Shown here piece after piece: positions 37,873 to 45,639 of a stretch of 64,000 bases of DNA (position 1 is the stretch's first letter; every line of letters starts with the position of its first letter). The translations under genes were made by a program, and so were the position numbers. The stretch is from Betaproteobacteria bacterium. Its GTDB lineage: Bacteria > Pseudomonadota > Gammaproteobacteria > Burkholderiales > Casimicrobiaceae. The stretch spans positions 56,424 through 120,423 of the forward strand of contig JACPUX010000064.1 of NCBI GenBank assembly GCA_016192065.1, written 5' to 3'. Under the pieces are notes generated by a model, which made no database searches, was not told the DNA's origin, and was given only the letters and a program-made list of their open reading frames with translations.

Positions 37873-38167
37873 GCCTCATGCCGGTTCCAGCTCAAGTTGG
37901 TAACCCGAAGGCGAGCGAGCGGCGACGAGACCGTACCTGGAGTACGGTGAGAAGTCGCCCGGCGAAGCGCCCGGTCCGGTGAAGCTGCCCAGCGAAGCCG
38001 GGCGAAACACGGCGCCATCGCGGCGCCGTTGCCTTGGCGCGGCCGCTTCGGCGCCGCGCCGCCAAGCCGACCAAGTTAGCGCGTGATTTGGAAATGGAAT
38101 CAAACCCTTCAAGCGGCTGCGCGCCCTGCCGTTAAACAGACGACGGGTAGCGGCGGGGGAAACGGCG
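37873..38167. other. 295-base gap with hairpin-rich repeat-like sequence
   Basis: No gene is supported. A perfect ACCGTAC/GTACGGT stem with a five-base loop lies at 37929-37947, followed by GC-rich short repeats (AAGC/CGGGCG units at 37960-38005) and a CTTGGCGCGG...CCGCGC...CCAAG inverted repeat around 38032-38068. It may be a REP-like element or a terminator region for the upstream gene. The promoter for the receiver gene was not identified. Confidence 0.4.
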
Positions 38168-38545
38168 ATGCGGGTACTGGTGGTGGATGATCAGCTTTCA
38201 ATGCGGGCCTTGGTTTGTGCGGCCTTGCGGGAAATTCCGGGAGTGCAAATCTACGAGGCGGCCGACGGCGCCCAGGCCCTGCTCAACCTCCGTTCTGGCG
38301 GGGTGGACCTGGTGGTCAGCGATTGGATGATGCCGGTGAAGGATGGCATCACGCTGCTCAAAGAGATTCGCGCCGAAGCAACGCTCAAGAATCTGCCGGT
38401 GATCCTGCTCACCGGGGAAGGCAAACGTGAGCAGGTGGTGGAAGCGATCAAGAGCGGCGCCACCGACTACATCGTCAAGCCCTTTGCACCGCAGACCCTG
38501 GTAGACAAAGTCCAGCGGGCGATGAGCCGCAAAGCCGCGGCTTGA
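38168..38545 (+). CDS. Single-domain CheY-like response regulator
   Basis: A 125-residue receiver domain with acidic pocket D7-D8, phospho-acceptor D52 (VVSDWMMP), the switch Thr in ILLTGEG and the conserved Lys in DYIVKPF. No output domain follows. No kinase adjoins it; the nearest are the HPt/HD-GYP gene 1.5 kb upstream and the HD-GYP gene 1.6 kb downstream. Which partner it serves is open. Confidence 0.92.
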   Translation: MRVLVVDDQLSMRALVCAALREIPGVQIYEAADGAQALLNLRSGGVDLVVSDWMMPVKDGITLLKEIRAEATLKNLPVILLTGEGKREQVVEAIKSGATDYIVKPFAPQTLVDKVQRAMSRKAAA

Positions 38546-38661
38546 GTCCGGCGCCAATAGTCGGCCGCGGCGCCGTGCCTGGAGGACTTGCGCGGGTTCC
38601 GCCGGGCGCTTTGAGGCCCGACGCGCCGTGGCAAGCGCTTGCCGGCGGCGGCGAAGTTCGC

Positions 38662-39885
38662 CTACTTGGCCGTCACCTGGCGGCCCACGCTCAAGGCTGT
38701 GATCGCGGCGAGGGCGTAGAACACCGCGATGCCGATCCAAACCCAGCCGTATTGACGACCATCCATGAGTGGCCCGAAGATCAAGGGCGCCAGCGCCAGG
38801 CCGCTGTCCAGCCCGGAATAGACGAAGCCATAAACCCGGCCGTAGGCGGCGGGGCCGAAGCGGGTCATGGCCGCGCGACGAATCAAAAGATCACGCGAAG
38901 GGCCGGCGACGCCGGTAAAAAACCCCATCGTGCCCAGAACCACGGTCACGCTCCAGGCGGGCAACCAGGCGCTCCCCAACAACAGGGCGAGGGTCGCGGT
39001 GGCTACCAGCGCCGCGGCGATCAGCCGATCGTGGGCGTGGGCGCGATTGGCGAAGGCTCCCCCCAGGGCGATGCCCGCCGCTCCGCCCAGCAGGAACACC
39101 GACAAGCCCGCCGCGGCCGCACCGACGCCGAAGCCATAGAGGTTCTGGAGCAAGGGCACGCTGAAATTCTGCAAGCCGCCGAAGGCGCTGGTCACCAGCA
39201 GAAAAAAAGCGAAGCACAGCCAGACTGGCAGGCTGCCTAAAAACGCCAAGGCGGACTGACCAGCGGCAGGCACTTGGTGCTGGTGATCATGGTGCGTGCG
39301 GGCAAGGGTGGCGTCGCGCTGGCTCCAAAGCACCAGCCAGGCGATGCCGGCGACCGCGGCGGCGGCCAGCGCGGCATTGCGCCAGCCCGCCAGAGCGGCC
39401 AAAGTGGCGAGCAGAGCGGGTGCTGCTGCCCAACCCAGGTTGCCCGCCAGACCATGCACGGAAAAACCGTGCGCCAAGCGGGGGCCGGTCACGCGGTGAT
39501 TGAGCAGGGTGAAATCCGCCGGGTGAAAGATGCTGTTGCCCAGGCCCGCTAGCGCGGCGGCCAAAAGCAGCATGACATAGTGCTCCGCCCCGGCCAGGGT
39601 GAGCGCGGCGGCGACAAAACAAATCATGCCCCCGAGCAGCACGCGGCGCGGTCCGATGCGGTCCACCAGAAATCCGGCCGCCGCCTGGCCGGTACCAGAG
39701 ATGACGAAGAACACCGTCATCAGCGTGCCCGCCTGGGTGAAGTTGAGCCCGAATTCCGGCATCAGCCAAGGAAACAGCGGCGGCAGAAGAAGGTGGAAGA
39801 AGTGCGATACCCCGTGGGCGAAACCGACCAGGGCGATCACGCCGTACTCGGTGCGGGGAGAGACGACAAGGGTGCTGGCGGACAT
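38662..39885 (-). CDS. MFS transporter
   Basis: A 407-residue permease with about 12 hydrophobic spans. Spans begin GVIALVGFAHGVSHFFHLLL, the A motif between helices 2 and 3 reads GFLVDRIGPRRVLLGG, and the second half repeats the pattern. The FAHGVSHFFHLLLPPLFPWL start is typical of a fosmidomycin-resistance-like MFS subgroup of unknown substrate. The ATG at 39885 is used; one at 39924 would add 13 residues, and neither has a good ribosome site. Confidence 0.85.
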   Translation of the reverse strand: MSASTLVVSPRTEYGVIALVGFAHGVSHFFHLLLPPLFPWLMPEFGLNFTQAGTLMTVFFVISGTGQAAAGFLVDRIGPRRVLLGGMICFVAAALTLAGAEHYVMLLLAAALAGLGNSIFHPADFTLLNHRVTGPRLAHGFSVHGLAGNLGWAAAPALLATLAALAGWRNAALAAAAVAGIAWLVLWSQRDATLARTHHDHQHQVPAAGQSALAFLGSLPVWLCFAFFLLVTSAFGGLQNFSVPLLQNLYGFGVGAAAAGLSVFLLGGAAGIALGGAFANRAHAHDRLIAAALVATATLALLLGSAWLPAWSVTVVLGTMGFFTGVAGPSRDLLIRRAAMTRFGPAAYGRVYGFVYSGLDSGLALAPLIFGPLMDGRQYGWVWIGIAVFYALAAITALSVGRQVTAK

Positions 39886-40117
39886 GAGGGAATGCGGACC
39901 AAGCGGAGAAATTTGGGTCCCCATGCTACCGGATTTCGAGCGAGCGAGTGGGGCGCCGAGTCGAGAATCGCGCGCGGCGGGGTGAGACGAGATGGCGAAT
40001 CAGGCTAGGCGGGAGCGACCTTGGCCGAGAACCATCGCGTCATTCGCCGCAAGCGCCTTGCGCGCGCAAGCCGGTGCCTGCGGTGTGGAAGGGACGAGCG
40101 CGGGGGCCGAGGAGCGC

Positions 40118-41374
40118 TCAGCCGTGGAGGACTTCGCTCAGTTTGGCGAACGCCTCCGGGGCGGCGCCACCCAGGTCACTGGCGCGCCAATCGAGATCTC
40201 GGGCGAGGTCGCGCAGGCGCCAGGCGGTTTCCTTGATCGAGGCGTCGAGTTCCAGACGCGCGTCGTCGCAACCAACGCCGAAGTAGTCCTCCGGACGGTC
40301 GAGGCACAGCCGGATGCCGGTGCGGTCGATGGCGTGGCTGAGGGTGCGCAGCCGGTTGGCCGCTTCGTCGTGCAGCAACAGACAGACCGGCGGCAAGCGG
40401 ACACTCATTTCCTCGCACACCGCCGTGGCCTGGTCGAGTCGGGTCAAGGTGGCCCGCGAGCGATCTACGGCTTCGGCCAGCTCGCCGCCCAGCGACTGCC
40501 GCTCCTGGCTGGAATGGGCGAAATCGGACATCAGCGAGACCAAGCGCGGATCGAATTCTCCTGGCACCAGCCGCAGCGCCAGCGAGGCGCGCGCGCCGGG
40601 GTTGTCGCGGGCCAGCAGGGCGGAAAGCAGCTCGGCCACGGCGATGATCTTGCCCGCCGCGCTGATGGCGCCGCCCCGCAGGTGGCGCGGATAGCCCCAA
40701 CCGTCCTCGCGTTCGTGGTGCTCGGAAGCGGCCAGCGCCACGGCGCGCGGGTAGTCGGTGGTTTCTTCCAGCACCACTTGAGAAATGCGCGGGTGGGCGG
40801 CCACCTGCTTCCACTCCGACAGGCCCAGAGCCTGCTGATGGTGGAGGTATTCGGGATTGACGTAGAGCTCGCCCAGATCGTGCAAGAGGCCGGCGCAGGT
40901 CGCTGTGGGGGTCAGGGCATTGAGGCCCAGCCGCAAGGTGACTCCGCCGGCCAGAAGCGCCGCCAGCACGGCATGCTTGAAGGTGCCACTGGCGTTTTCG
41001 TGGGCGGCGGTGAGCAAAGGTACTACCGCCGCGTGCAAACGCAAGGTGCGCATCGATTCGAGCGTTGCATTGGCGAAAGGGCCGAGCAGCGTGCGGAGCC
41101 TGGCGTTTTCTTCCACCAGTTGCACGGCGGCTTGGTCGAGCATCGTCAGATCCACGCCGCCTTCGACGCGCAGGCAGGTTTCGAGCGGTTTGGCGAGCTT
41201 GCGCACCACCAGCTTGTAGCGCAGGTCGGCGTTGATTTCCTGGCCGGCGGCCCAAAGCTTCATGCCGTTGGAGTCGACGATGTCCTCCGCGGCGAAGATG
41301 CGATGGGTTTCCGAAAGGCGCGCGACGTGCTCCATGAAATGCTCGTTCACGCTGTTGAGAAGACCGGCTGACAT
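40118..41374 (-). CDS. Degenerate HD-GYP domain protein
   Basis: A 418-residue soluble protein. The HD-GYP core lies around residues 165-290: AGLLHDLGELYVNP, AAHPRISQVV, EHHEREDGWGYP and IIAVAELLSAL. The HD pair and the GYP loop are kept, but the Lys of HDxGK is Glu and the last metal-ligand Asp is replaced (AELLS). Catalysis is therefore doubtful. The N-terminal 160 residues and the C-terminal 130 match no domain I recognise. The start at 41374 has GAGGGA nine bases upstream. Confidence 0.8.
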   Translation of the reverse strand: MSAGLLNSVNEHFMEHVARLSETHRIFAAEDIVDSNGMKLWAAGQEINADLRYKLVVRKLAKPLETCLRVEGGVDLTMLDQAAVQLVEENARLRTLLGPFANATLESMRTLRLHAAVVPLLTAAHENASGTFKHAVLAALLAGGVTLRLGLNALTPTATCAGLLHDLGELYVNPEYLHHQQALGLSEWKQVAAHPRISQVVLEETTDYPRAVALAASEHHEREDGWGYPRHLRGGAISAAGKIIAVAELLSALLARDNPGARASLALRLVPGEFDPRLVSLMSDFAHSSQERQSLGGELAEAVDRSRATLTRLDQATAVCEEMSVRLPPVCLLLHDEAANRLRTLSHAIDRTGIRLCLDRPEDYFGVGCDDARLELDASIKETAWRLRDLARDLDWRASDLGGAAPEAFAKLSEVLHG

Positions 41375-41688
41375 TACGTTTTCCCTCACCAAGCTGCATT
41401 CGCCCCTGAGGCGCCCCGGATTCATCGCCGGGGTATCCTCGCCACGCGCCAGGACGGAGCCTGGCGGCTCCGGGATCTCGCTGGGTCTCGCGCCCTTCCC
41501 CCGGAGCGACCCCGGGAGAAAGCTCGACCTGAGATCAACTACGACAAGTTTGACCGAAGCTGTATGCCTTTTCCCGTGAATATTCTACAAATCCTGCAAA
41601 CGAGCCGTCGTCAAGCGTAGCAAGCCGCGCCCCCGGGGGATCGCGTACAATTCCGCGACTCGCCTTACCGCTCGCCAAGGAGTTCGTC

Positions 41689-42099
41689 ATGAGCCAATTC
41701 GATCCCCCGGTGCCGTCAACCTCCGCCGCGCCATCCGCGAACCTCATCACCATGGCGCATGTCGTCTATGGCCTCTTTCTGTTCGGCTGCCTGAGCACCA
41801 TGACTTGGTTCATTCCGGTCGCCTCGCTCATCACCCTGAGCTGGATCGCCGGCGTGGTGCTGGTCTACCTCAAGCGTGGCGAAGCGCCAGCGACCTGGCT
41901 GGCCACCCATTTTCGCTGGCAGCTCCGGACGTTCTGGTTTGGTTTGCTTTGGAGCGCCATTGCCTGGCTGCTCATCTTGACCCTGATCGGTGCCTTGCTG
42001 GGAGGTCCGATGCTGGTGATCGTGGCGATCTGGCTCATTTATCGCATTCTTCGCGGCTGGATTCTGCTTAACGATGGTAAGCCGGTGCCCGGCATGTGA
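41689..42099 (+). CDS. DUF4870-type small membrane protein
   Basis: A 136-residue protein with a proline-rich lead and three or four hydrophobic spans (MAHVVYGLFLFGCLSTMTWF, FIPVASLITLSWIAGVVLVY, WFGLLWSAIAWLLILTLIGA, MLVIVAIWLIYRILRGW). The pattern fits the DUF4870 family; no function is known. AGGAG stands six bases before the start. The divergent 314-base region to the HD-GYP gene (41375-41688) holds no gene and should carry both promoters. Confidence 0.75.
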   Translation: MSQFDPPVPSTSAAPSANLITMAHVVYGLFLFGCLSTMTWFIPVASLITLSWIAGVVLVYLKRGEAPATWLATHFRWQLRTFWFGLLWSAIAWLLILTLIGALLGGPMLVIVAIWLIYRILRGWILLNDGKPVPGM

Positions 42100-42132
42100 A
42101 CTGGCCAAGCGTCCACAATCTGCCGGGCAGAA

Positions 42133-42873
42133 TCATGTTGCGAGCGCAACCCGAGCCAACCGTTCTCGACCAATCAGGACTGTTGCCTCCAGCGGGGGGG
42201 TCGGCAACCATTCCCCGGCGCGCGCGGTGTGCCGCCACCACCGCCATTGCGCCTCGCGCGCCTGAACTGCGCTCAGCATCACGGCCGCGGCCAGGTCGGG
42301 CAGGAGCAAAGCGCTTACGCCCGCCAAAGCGCTTTCCGGGGTAATGCCGCTCGGGTAAAATAGCGCCCCGGGTTCCAGCGATAGTTCGATCGTCCGCAGG
42401 TCCAGCGCCAATCCCTGGCGACAGGTTTTGCTCATGGCCTCCTTGACCGTCCAGTAGCGATAGAAGAGTTGCTTGCGATCGGCGCCCACACTGCGTGTCA
42501 GTAGCGCCTGTTCGTCGGGGGAGCAGACGACTTCGGCCAAGGCTTCGACGGCGCGAGGTCCGATCCGTTCGAGATCACAACCGACCGTGCCTTGGCTGGC
42601 AAAGGCGCAGGCGGCCCATTGACCGGAGTGCGAGATGTTGAGGGCGGGCGGGAGCTGGGCGCCAAAGCTGGCCGGACCGAGTCCGCGCCACTCGCCCTCC
42701 AGGGCCAGCAGGCGCCCGGCAAGAAACTGTTTTTGCCGCAGCGGCCGGCGTATGCTGGCGTAACGGCGACGATCTTCCAGAGAGAGCCGGGGCAGGAGTT
42801 GCGATTGCACATGATCGAGATCCAGGGACGGCAGATCCGCGAACACCACATCCACATAGACCGGTAATGACAT
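42133..42873 (-). CDS. 4'-phosphopantetheinyl transferase of the aryl-polyene cluster
   Basis: A 246-residue Sfp-type transferase. GCDLERIG holds the metal-binding Asp/Glu and WTVKEAMSK the catalytic Lys/Glu motif; NISHSGQWAACAF is the CoA-binding His motif. It would convert the two cluster ACPs to holo form by moving phosphopantetheine from CoA to their serines. The ATG at 42873 has GAGAGG seven bases upstream. It runs opposite to the rest of the cluster, and its 5' end meets apeC head to head with almost no gap. Confidence 0.92.
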   Translation of the reverse strand: MSLPVYVDVVFADLPSLDLDHVQSQLLPRLSLEDRRRYASIRRPLRQKQFLAGRLLALEGEWRGLGPASFGAQLPPALNISHSGQWAACAFASQGTVGCDLERIGPRAVEALAEVVCSPDEQALLTRSVGADRKQLFYRYWTVKEAMSKTCRQGLALDLRTIELSLEPGALFYPSGITPESALAGVSALLLPDLAAAVMLSAVQAREAQWRWWRHTARAGEWLPTPPLEATVLIGRERLARVALAT

Positions 42874-42899
42874 TGGCGAACCTCTCAACTCCGGCGGCG

Positions 42900-43661
42900 A
42901 TGCCGTCCGAGCCTAACCCATTGCCGCCAGGCGCGCCAGTGTCGTGCCTGCGCGCCCCGCTCGCCGGCGTTACCGCCTGGGCGCCGGGCGTGTTCGGGGA
43001 GGAGCAATGGCGCCAATGGGCGGCTGGCGCGCATCCGGTAGACCTGGCCGCGGCGGTGGTTCAGCCGAGCAGCGTGGACGCCATGCTGCGCCGCCGCTTG
43101 AATCCCCTGGCACGCGCCACCCTGGCCGTGGCCGAGCGTTTGCTGCCGCACGGCGAGGCCGCGCGGGTGGTCTATGCTTCGCGCCACGGCGACTTGCGGC
43201 GTACGCTGGATCTCTTGGAGAGCCTCGCCGAGGAGCAGCCGCTATCACCGACAGCCTTCAGTCTGTCGGTGCACAATGCCTTGCCAGGCCTATGGTCCAT
43301 GCTGCGTGGGGACCGTTCGGCCGGCCTGGCCCTGGCGGCGGGCGAAGAGAGCTTCTGCTGGGGTCTGGTGGAGGCGATGGCGCAAGCGCTCGCTTTCCCC
43401 CAGGAGCGAGTCCTGCTGCTCTATGCCGACGAGCCCCTGCCCGGGCCCTACGCAAGTTTCGAAACGCAGCACTCGCCACCCTTGGCGGTGGGCTTGATCT
43501 TTGGCGCTGCGGCCCCGCAGGCTTTGGAATTGACCTGGCGCACCCAGCGCCGCGCCGGCACCGGGGTGGCGGCCTGGGCTTTTCTCAAATCCTGGTTTGG
43601 TCCCGAATCCCGCGGGCAGTGGCAGGCCACCAATCGCTGCTGGGGCTGGGGGGTGCAATGA
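42900..43661 (+). CDS. apeC: ApeC-like ketosynthase chain-length-factor protein
   Basis: A 253-residue beta-ketoacyl synthase-like protein covering only the N-terminal half of the fold (Ketoacyl-synt_2 type). It has YASRHGDLRRTLDLLESLA, PLSPTAFSLSVHNALPGLW and the nucleophile-elbow region without a catalytic Cys-His-His set. In aryl-polyene systems such a protein pairs with ApeO as the chain-length partner. The start could be ATG 42867, but that would overlap the divergent transferase gene, so 42900 is used. The stop overlaps apeD by four bases. Confidence 0.85.
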   Translation: MPSEPNPLPPGAPVSCLRAPLAGVTAWAPGVFGEEQWRQWAAGAHPVDLAAAVVQPSSVDAMLRRRLNPLARATLAVAERLLPHGEAARVVYASRHGDLRRTLDLLESLAEEQPLSPTAFSLSVHNALPGLWSMLRGDRSAGLALAAGEESFCWGLVEAMAQALAFPQERVLLLYADEPLPGPYASFETQHSPPLAVGLIFGAAAPQALELTWRTQRRAGTGVAAWAFLKSWFGPESRGQWQATNRCWGWGVQ

Positions 43662-44560
43662 GCGCCGACCGCCGGGTCGCCCCCAGATCGGCGGCCGACC
43701 AAGCCATGGAGCCGCGTAGCGGCGAATTGCAGGCACCCCCATCCCTGGGAAGGGGGCCGGGGGGGAGCTTCCCTCTGCTGGAACGTGGCTGGCGCCTGCT
43801 GGTGACCGGTTTCGCTTTCGTGTTCACGGCCACCGGAGCCCTGGTCTTCACCTTGCTCGTGTTTCCCGTGCAACGGGTCGCCGCGCGGGACCCCGCCCGG
43901 CGCCGCGCCCTGGCGCAGGAGACAGTCAGGCGCGGCTTCGCGGTGCTGGTCGGGCTGCTGCGGTTCACCGGGGTGATGCGGCTGGAAACCGTTGCCCTGG
44001 ATGCGCTGCGCGAACGCCTTGCCGCCGGGCGGGGTGGACTGGTGCTCGCCAATCATCCGACCTTTCTCGACATTGTGGTGCTGCTCTCGCTGCTGCCGCG
44101 CGCGATCTGCGTGGTCAAGCGCGCGCTCTGGGCCAATCCGTTCTACGGCGGGATTGTCCGTGCCACCGGCTATGTGAGCAATGCCGACCCCAGCGCCCTG
44201 ATCGCCGATTGCGCCCTGGCCGTCGCCCAGGGCCAGGTACTGGTGATTTTCCCGGAAGGTACGCGGAGCACGCCGGGTGCGCCGCTCAGGTTTCGCCGCG
44301 GCGCCGCGCATGTGGCCTTGCAGTGCGATTGCGAAATTCACCCGGTACTGCTGAGTTGTACGCCGGTGACCTTGACCAAGGGCAGCCGTTGGTACGAAAT
44401 TCCGGATCAGAGCTTTTGCCTGCGCGTGGAGGCGCGGCCGTCGCTGTCGGTGGGTGCGCTGGTGACCGGCCGAGGTGAGGCTTCGTTGGCCGCGCGCGAA
44501 ATGACCCATCGTCTCGAACAGTATTTCACCGGGGAACTGCAACGACATGGATGCACTTGA
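43658..44560 (+). CDS. apeD: ApeD-like lysophospholipid acyltransferase family protein
   Basis: A 300-residue membrane-bound acyltransferase. The PlsC motifs are NHPTFLD (HX4D, about H133), YGGIVRATGYV and FPEGTRS. One N-terminal membrane span (about 48-70) is seen. In aryl-polyene clusters such enzymes help attach the polyene to a glycerolipid-like anchor. Residues about 15-38 are an unusual proline/glycine-rich insert (QAPPSLGRGPGG), derived from a palindromic repeat also found near dacB and bioA. It starts in an ATGA overlap with apeC. Confidence 0.88.
   Translation: MSADRRVAPRSAADQAMEPRSGELQAPPSLGRGPGGSFPLLERGWRLLVTGFAFVFTATGALVFTLLVFPVQRVAARDPARRRALAQETVRRGFAVLVGLLRFTGVMRLETVALDALRERLAAGRGGLVLANHPTFLDIVVLLSLLPRAICVVKRALWANPFYGGIVRATGYVSNADPSALIADCALAVAQGQVLVIFPEGTRSTPGAPLRFRRGAAHVALQCDCEIHPVLLSCTPVTLTKGSRWYEIPDQSFCLRVEARPSLSVGALVTGRGEASLAAREMTHRLEQYFTGELQRHGCT
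43690..43766 (-). repeat. Degenerate copy of the 94-bp palindromic repeat, inside apeD
   Basis: Read on the minus strand this has the head CCCCCCGGCCCCCTTCCC seen at 62346, 62457 and 63928, a changed middle (GGGATGGGGGTG) and a weakly matching tail. Its plus-strand frame in apeD gives APPSLGRGPGG, the same frame as PPSLGRGPG in the intact copies. Confidence 0.6.
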
Positions 44561-44816
44561 ACTCGACATCAAACGGCTGATCATCGAAGCCCTGGGGCTG
44601 GAGGACCTTCGCCCCGAAGAAATCGATTCCGAGGCGCCGCTTTTCGGTGAAGGCCTCGGTCTTGACTCGATCGATGCACTTGAATTGGGGGTCGCGCTGC
44701 GCAAGAAGTACCAATTGCGCCTGGAAGCGAACGATCCCGACAATCGCCGCCACTTCCGTTCGGTGCGCGCGCTGGCGGCGTTGATTCAGCACCAGTCTGT
44801 AGGGAGCCAGGCATGA
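44547..44816 (+). CDS. apeE: ApeE-like acyl carrier protein
   Basis: An 89-residue ACP with the phosphopantetheine site in GLGLDSIDALELG (Ser41). The start overlaps the apeD stop by 14 bases. Aryl-polyene assembly uses two ACPs, one of which carries the growing chain. It is followed by a second, different ACP in an ATGA overlap. Confidence 0.92.
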   Translation: MDALELDIKRLIIEALGLEDLRPEEIDSEAPLFGEGLGLDSIDALELGVALRKKYQLRLEANDPDNRRHFRSVRALAALIQHQSVGSQA

Positions 44817-45070
44817 ATATGCAGTACACCGACGAGCAGATCTACGCGACTTTGCAGGGTATTCTGCACGAGGCTTTCGAGGTCGAGGTCGCGGCTGTCG
44901 TACCCGAGGCGAAGCTGTTCGAAGATTTGGATCTCGACAGCATCGACGCCGTCGATCTGGCGATCAAGCTCCAGGATCTCACCGGCCAGCGGGTCAAGCC
45001 CGAGCAGTTCAAGAGCGTGCGCACCGTGGCCGATGTGGTTCGCACCGTGCGCGAGCTCCTGGGGCAGTAG
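44813..45070 (+). CDS. apeF: ApeF-like acyl carrier protein
   Basis: An 85-residue ACP with LFEDLDLDSIDAVDLAIKL (Ser43). The surface around the serine is more acidic than in ApeE, suggesting different partners. Whether it receives the starter or the extender is not visible from sequence. It overlaps apeE by four bases; the next gene follows after two bases. Confidence 0.92.
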   Translation: MNMQYTDEQIYATLQGILHEAFEVEVAAVVPEAKLFEDLDLDSIDAVDLAIKLQDLTGQRVKPEQFKSVRTVADVVRTVRELLGQ

Positions 45071-45072
45071 GC

Positions 45073-45639
45073 TTGTTCACCCGCTTGGCCCAGACCACAA
45101 GCGGGGCGGCGCTGCTGGCCTACCCGCTGCTCCTGCTCTTTGGCCTGCGCTACCTCGAACCCACCTGGATCGCCTTGTTGCTTGCCACGGTGTGGCTGCT
45201 GCGCCGTCTTTTGAGTGATGCGCGCAGTCCCTTCGACAATGCTTTGGCCTTTGCCGGAATCGGCGTGGCCGCGGTGGGTTTCGCCGCCAACAGTGAAGTG
45301 GTACTGCGGCTCTATCCGGTGGCGGTGAACGCGATCTTCCTGGCGCTTTTTGCTTTTTCGTTGCGCCATCCGCCTTCGGTGGTCGAACGCATCGCCCGGC
45401 GGCAAGATCCCGGCCTATCGCCCGCCGGCGTGCGCTACTCTTTTCGTGTCACCCAGGTCTGGTGCCTGTTCTTTCTGGTCAATGGGGGCATCGCGCTGTA
45501 CACCGCCTTCGCCAGTTCGCGCGAGGTTTGGGCCTGGTACAACGGGGTGATTGCCTATGTCTTGATCGCGGCGATGTTCTCGGGCGAGTGGGTGATCCGG
45601 CGGCGCGTCCTCGCGCGCGAAAGACCGCGTGCATCCTGA
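45073..45639 (+). CDS. apeG: ApeG-like COG4648 inner-membrane protein
   Basis: A 188-residue protein with about five hydrophobic spans (AALLAYPLLLLFGLRYL, WIALLLATVWLLRRLL, AIFLALFAFSL, VWCLFFLVNGGIALYTAF, GVIAYVLIAAMFSGEWVIRR). Homologues are constant members of aryl-polyene clusters; the role is unknown. The start is TTG at 45073, directly after the apeF stop, and no better in-frame start is seen. Confidence 0.85.
   Translation: MFTRLAQTTSGAALLAYPLLLLFGLRYLEPTWIALLLATVWLLRRLLSDARSPFDNALAFAGIGVAAVGFAANSEVVLRLYPVAVNAIFLALFAFSLRHPPSVVERIARRQDPGLSPAGVRYSFRVTQVWCLFFLVNGGIALYTAFASSREVWAWYNGVIAYVLIAAMFSGEWVIRRRVLARERPRAS

Noticed and set aside
41540..41600. Sigma28 flagellar promoter between the HD-GYP and DUF4870 genes
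   Set aside because: ACAAGTTT is present but the expected GCCGATAA box is absent at the right distance, and no motility genes are near.
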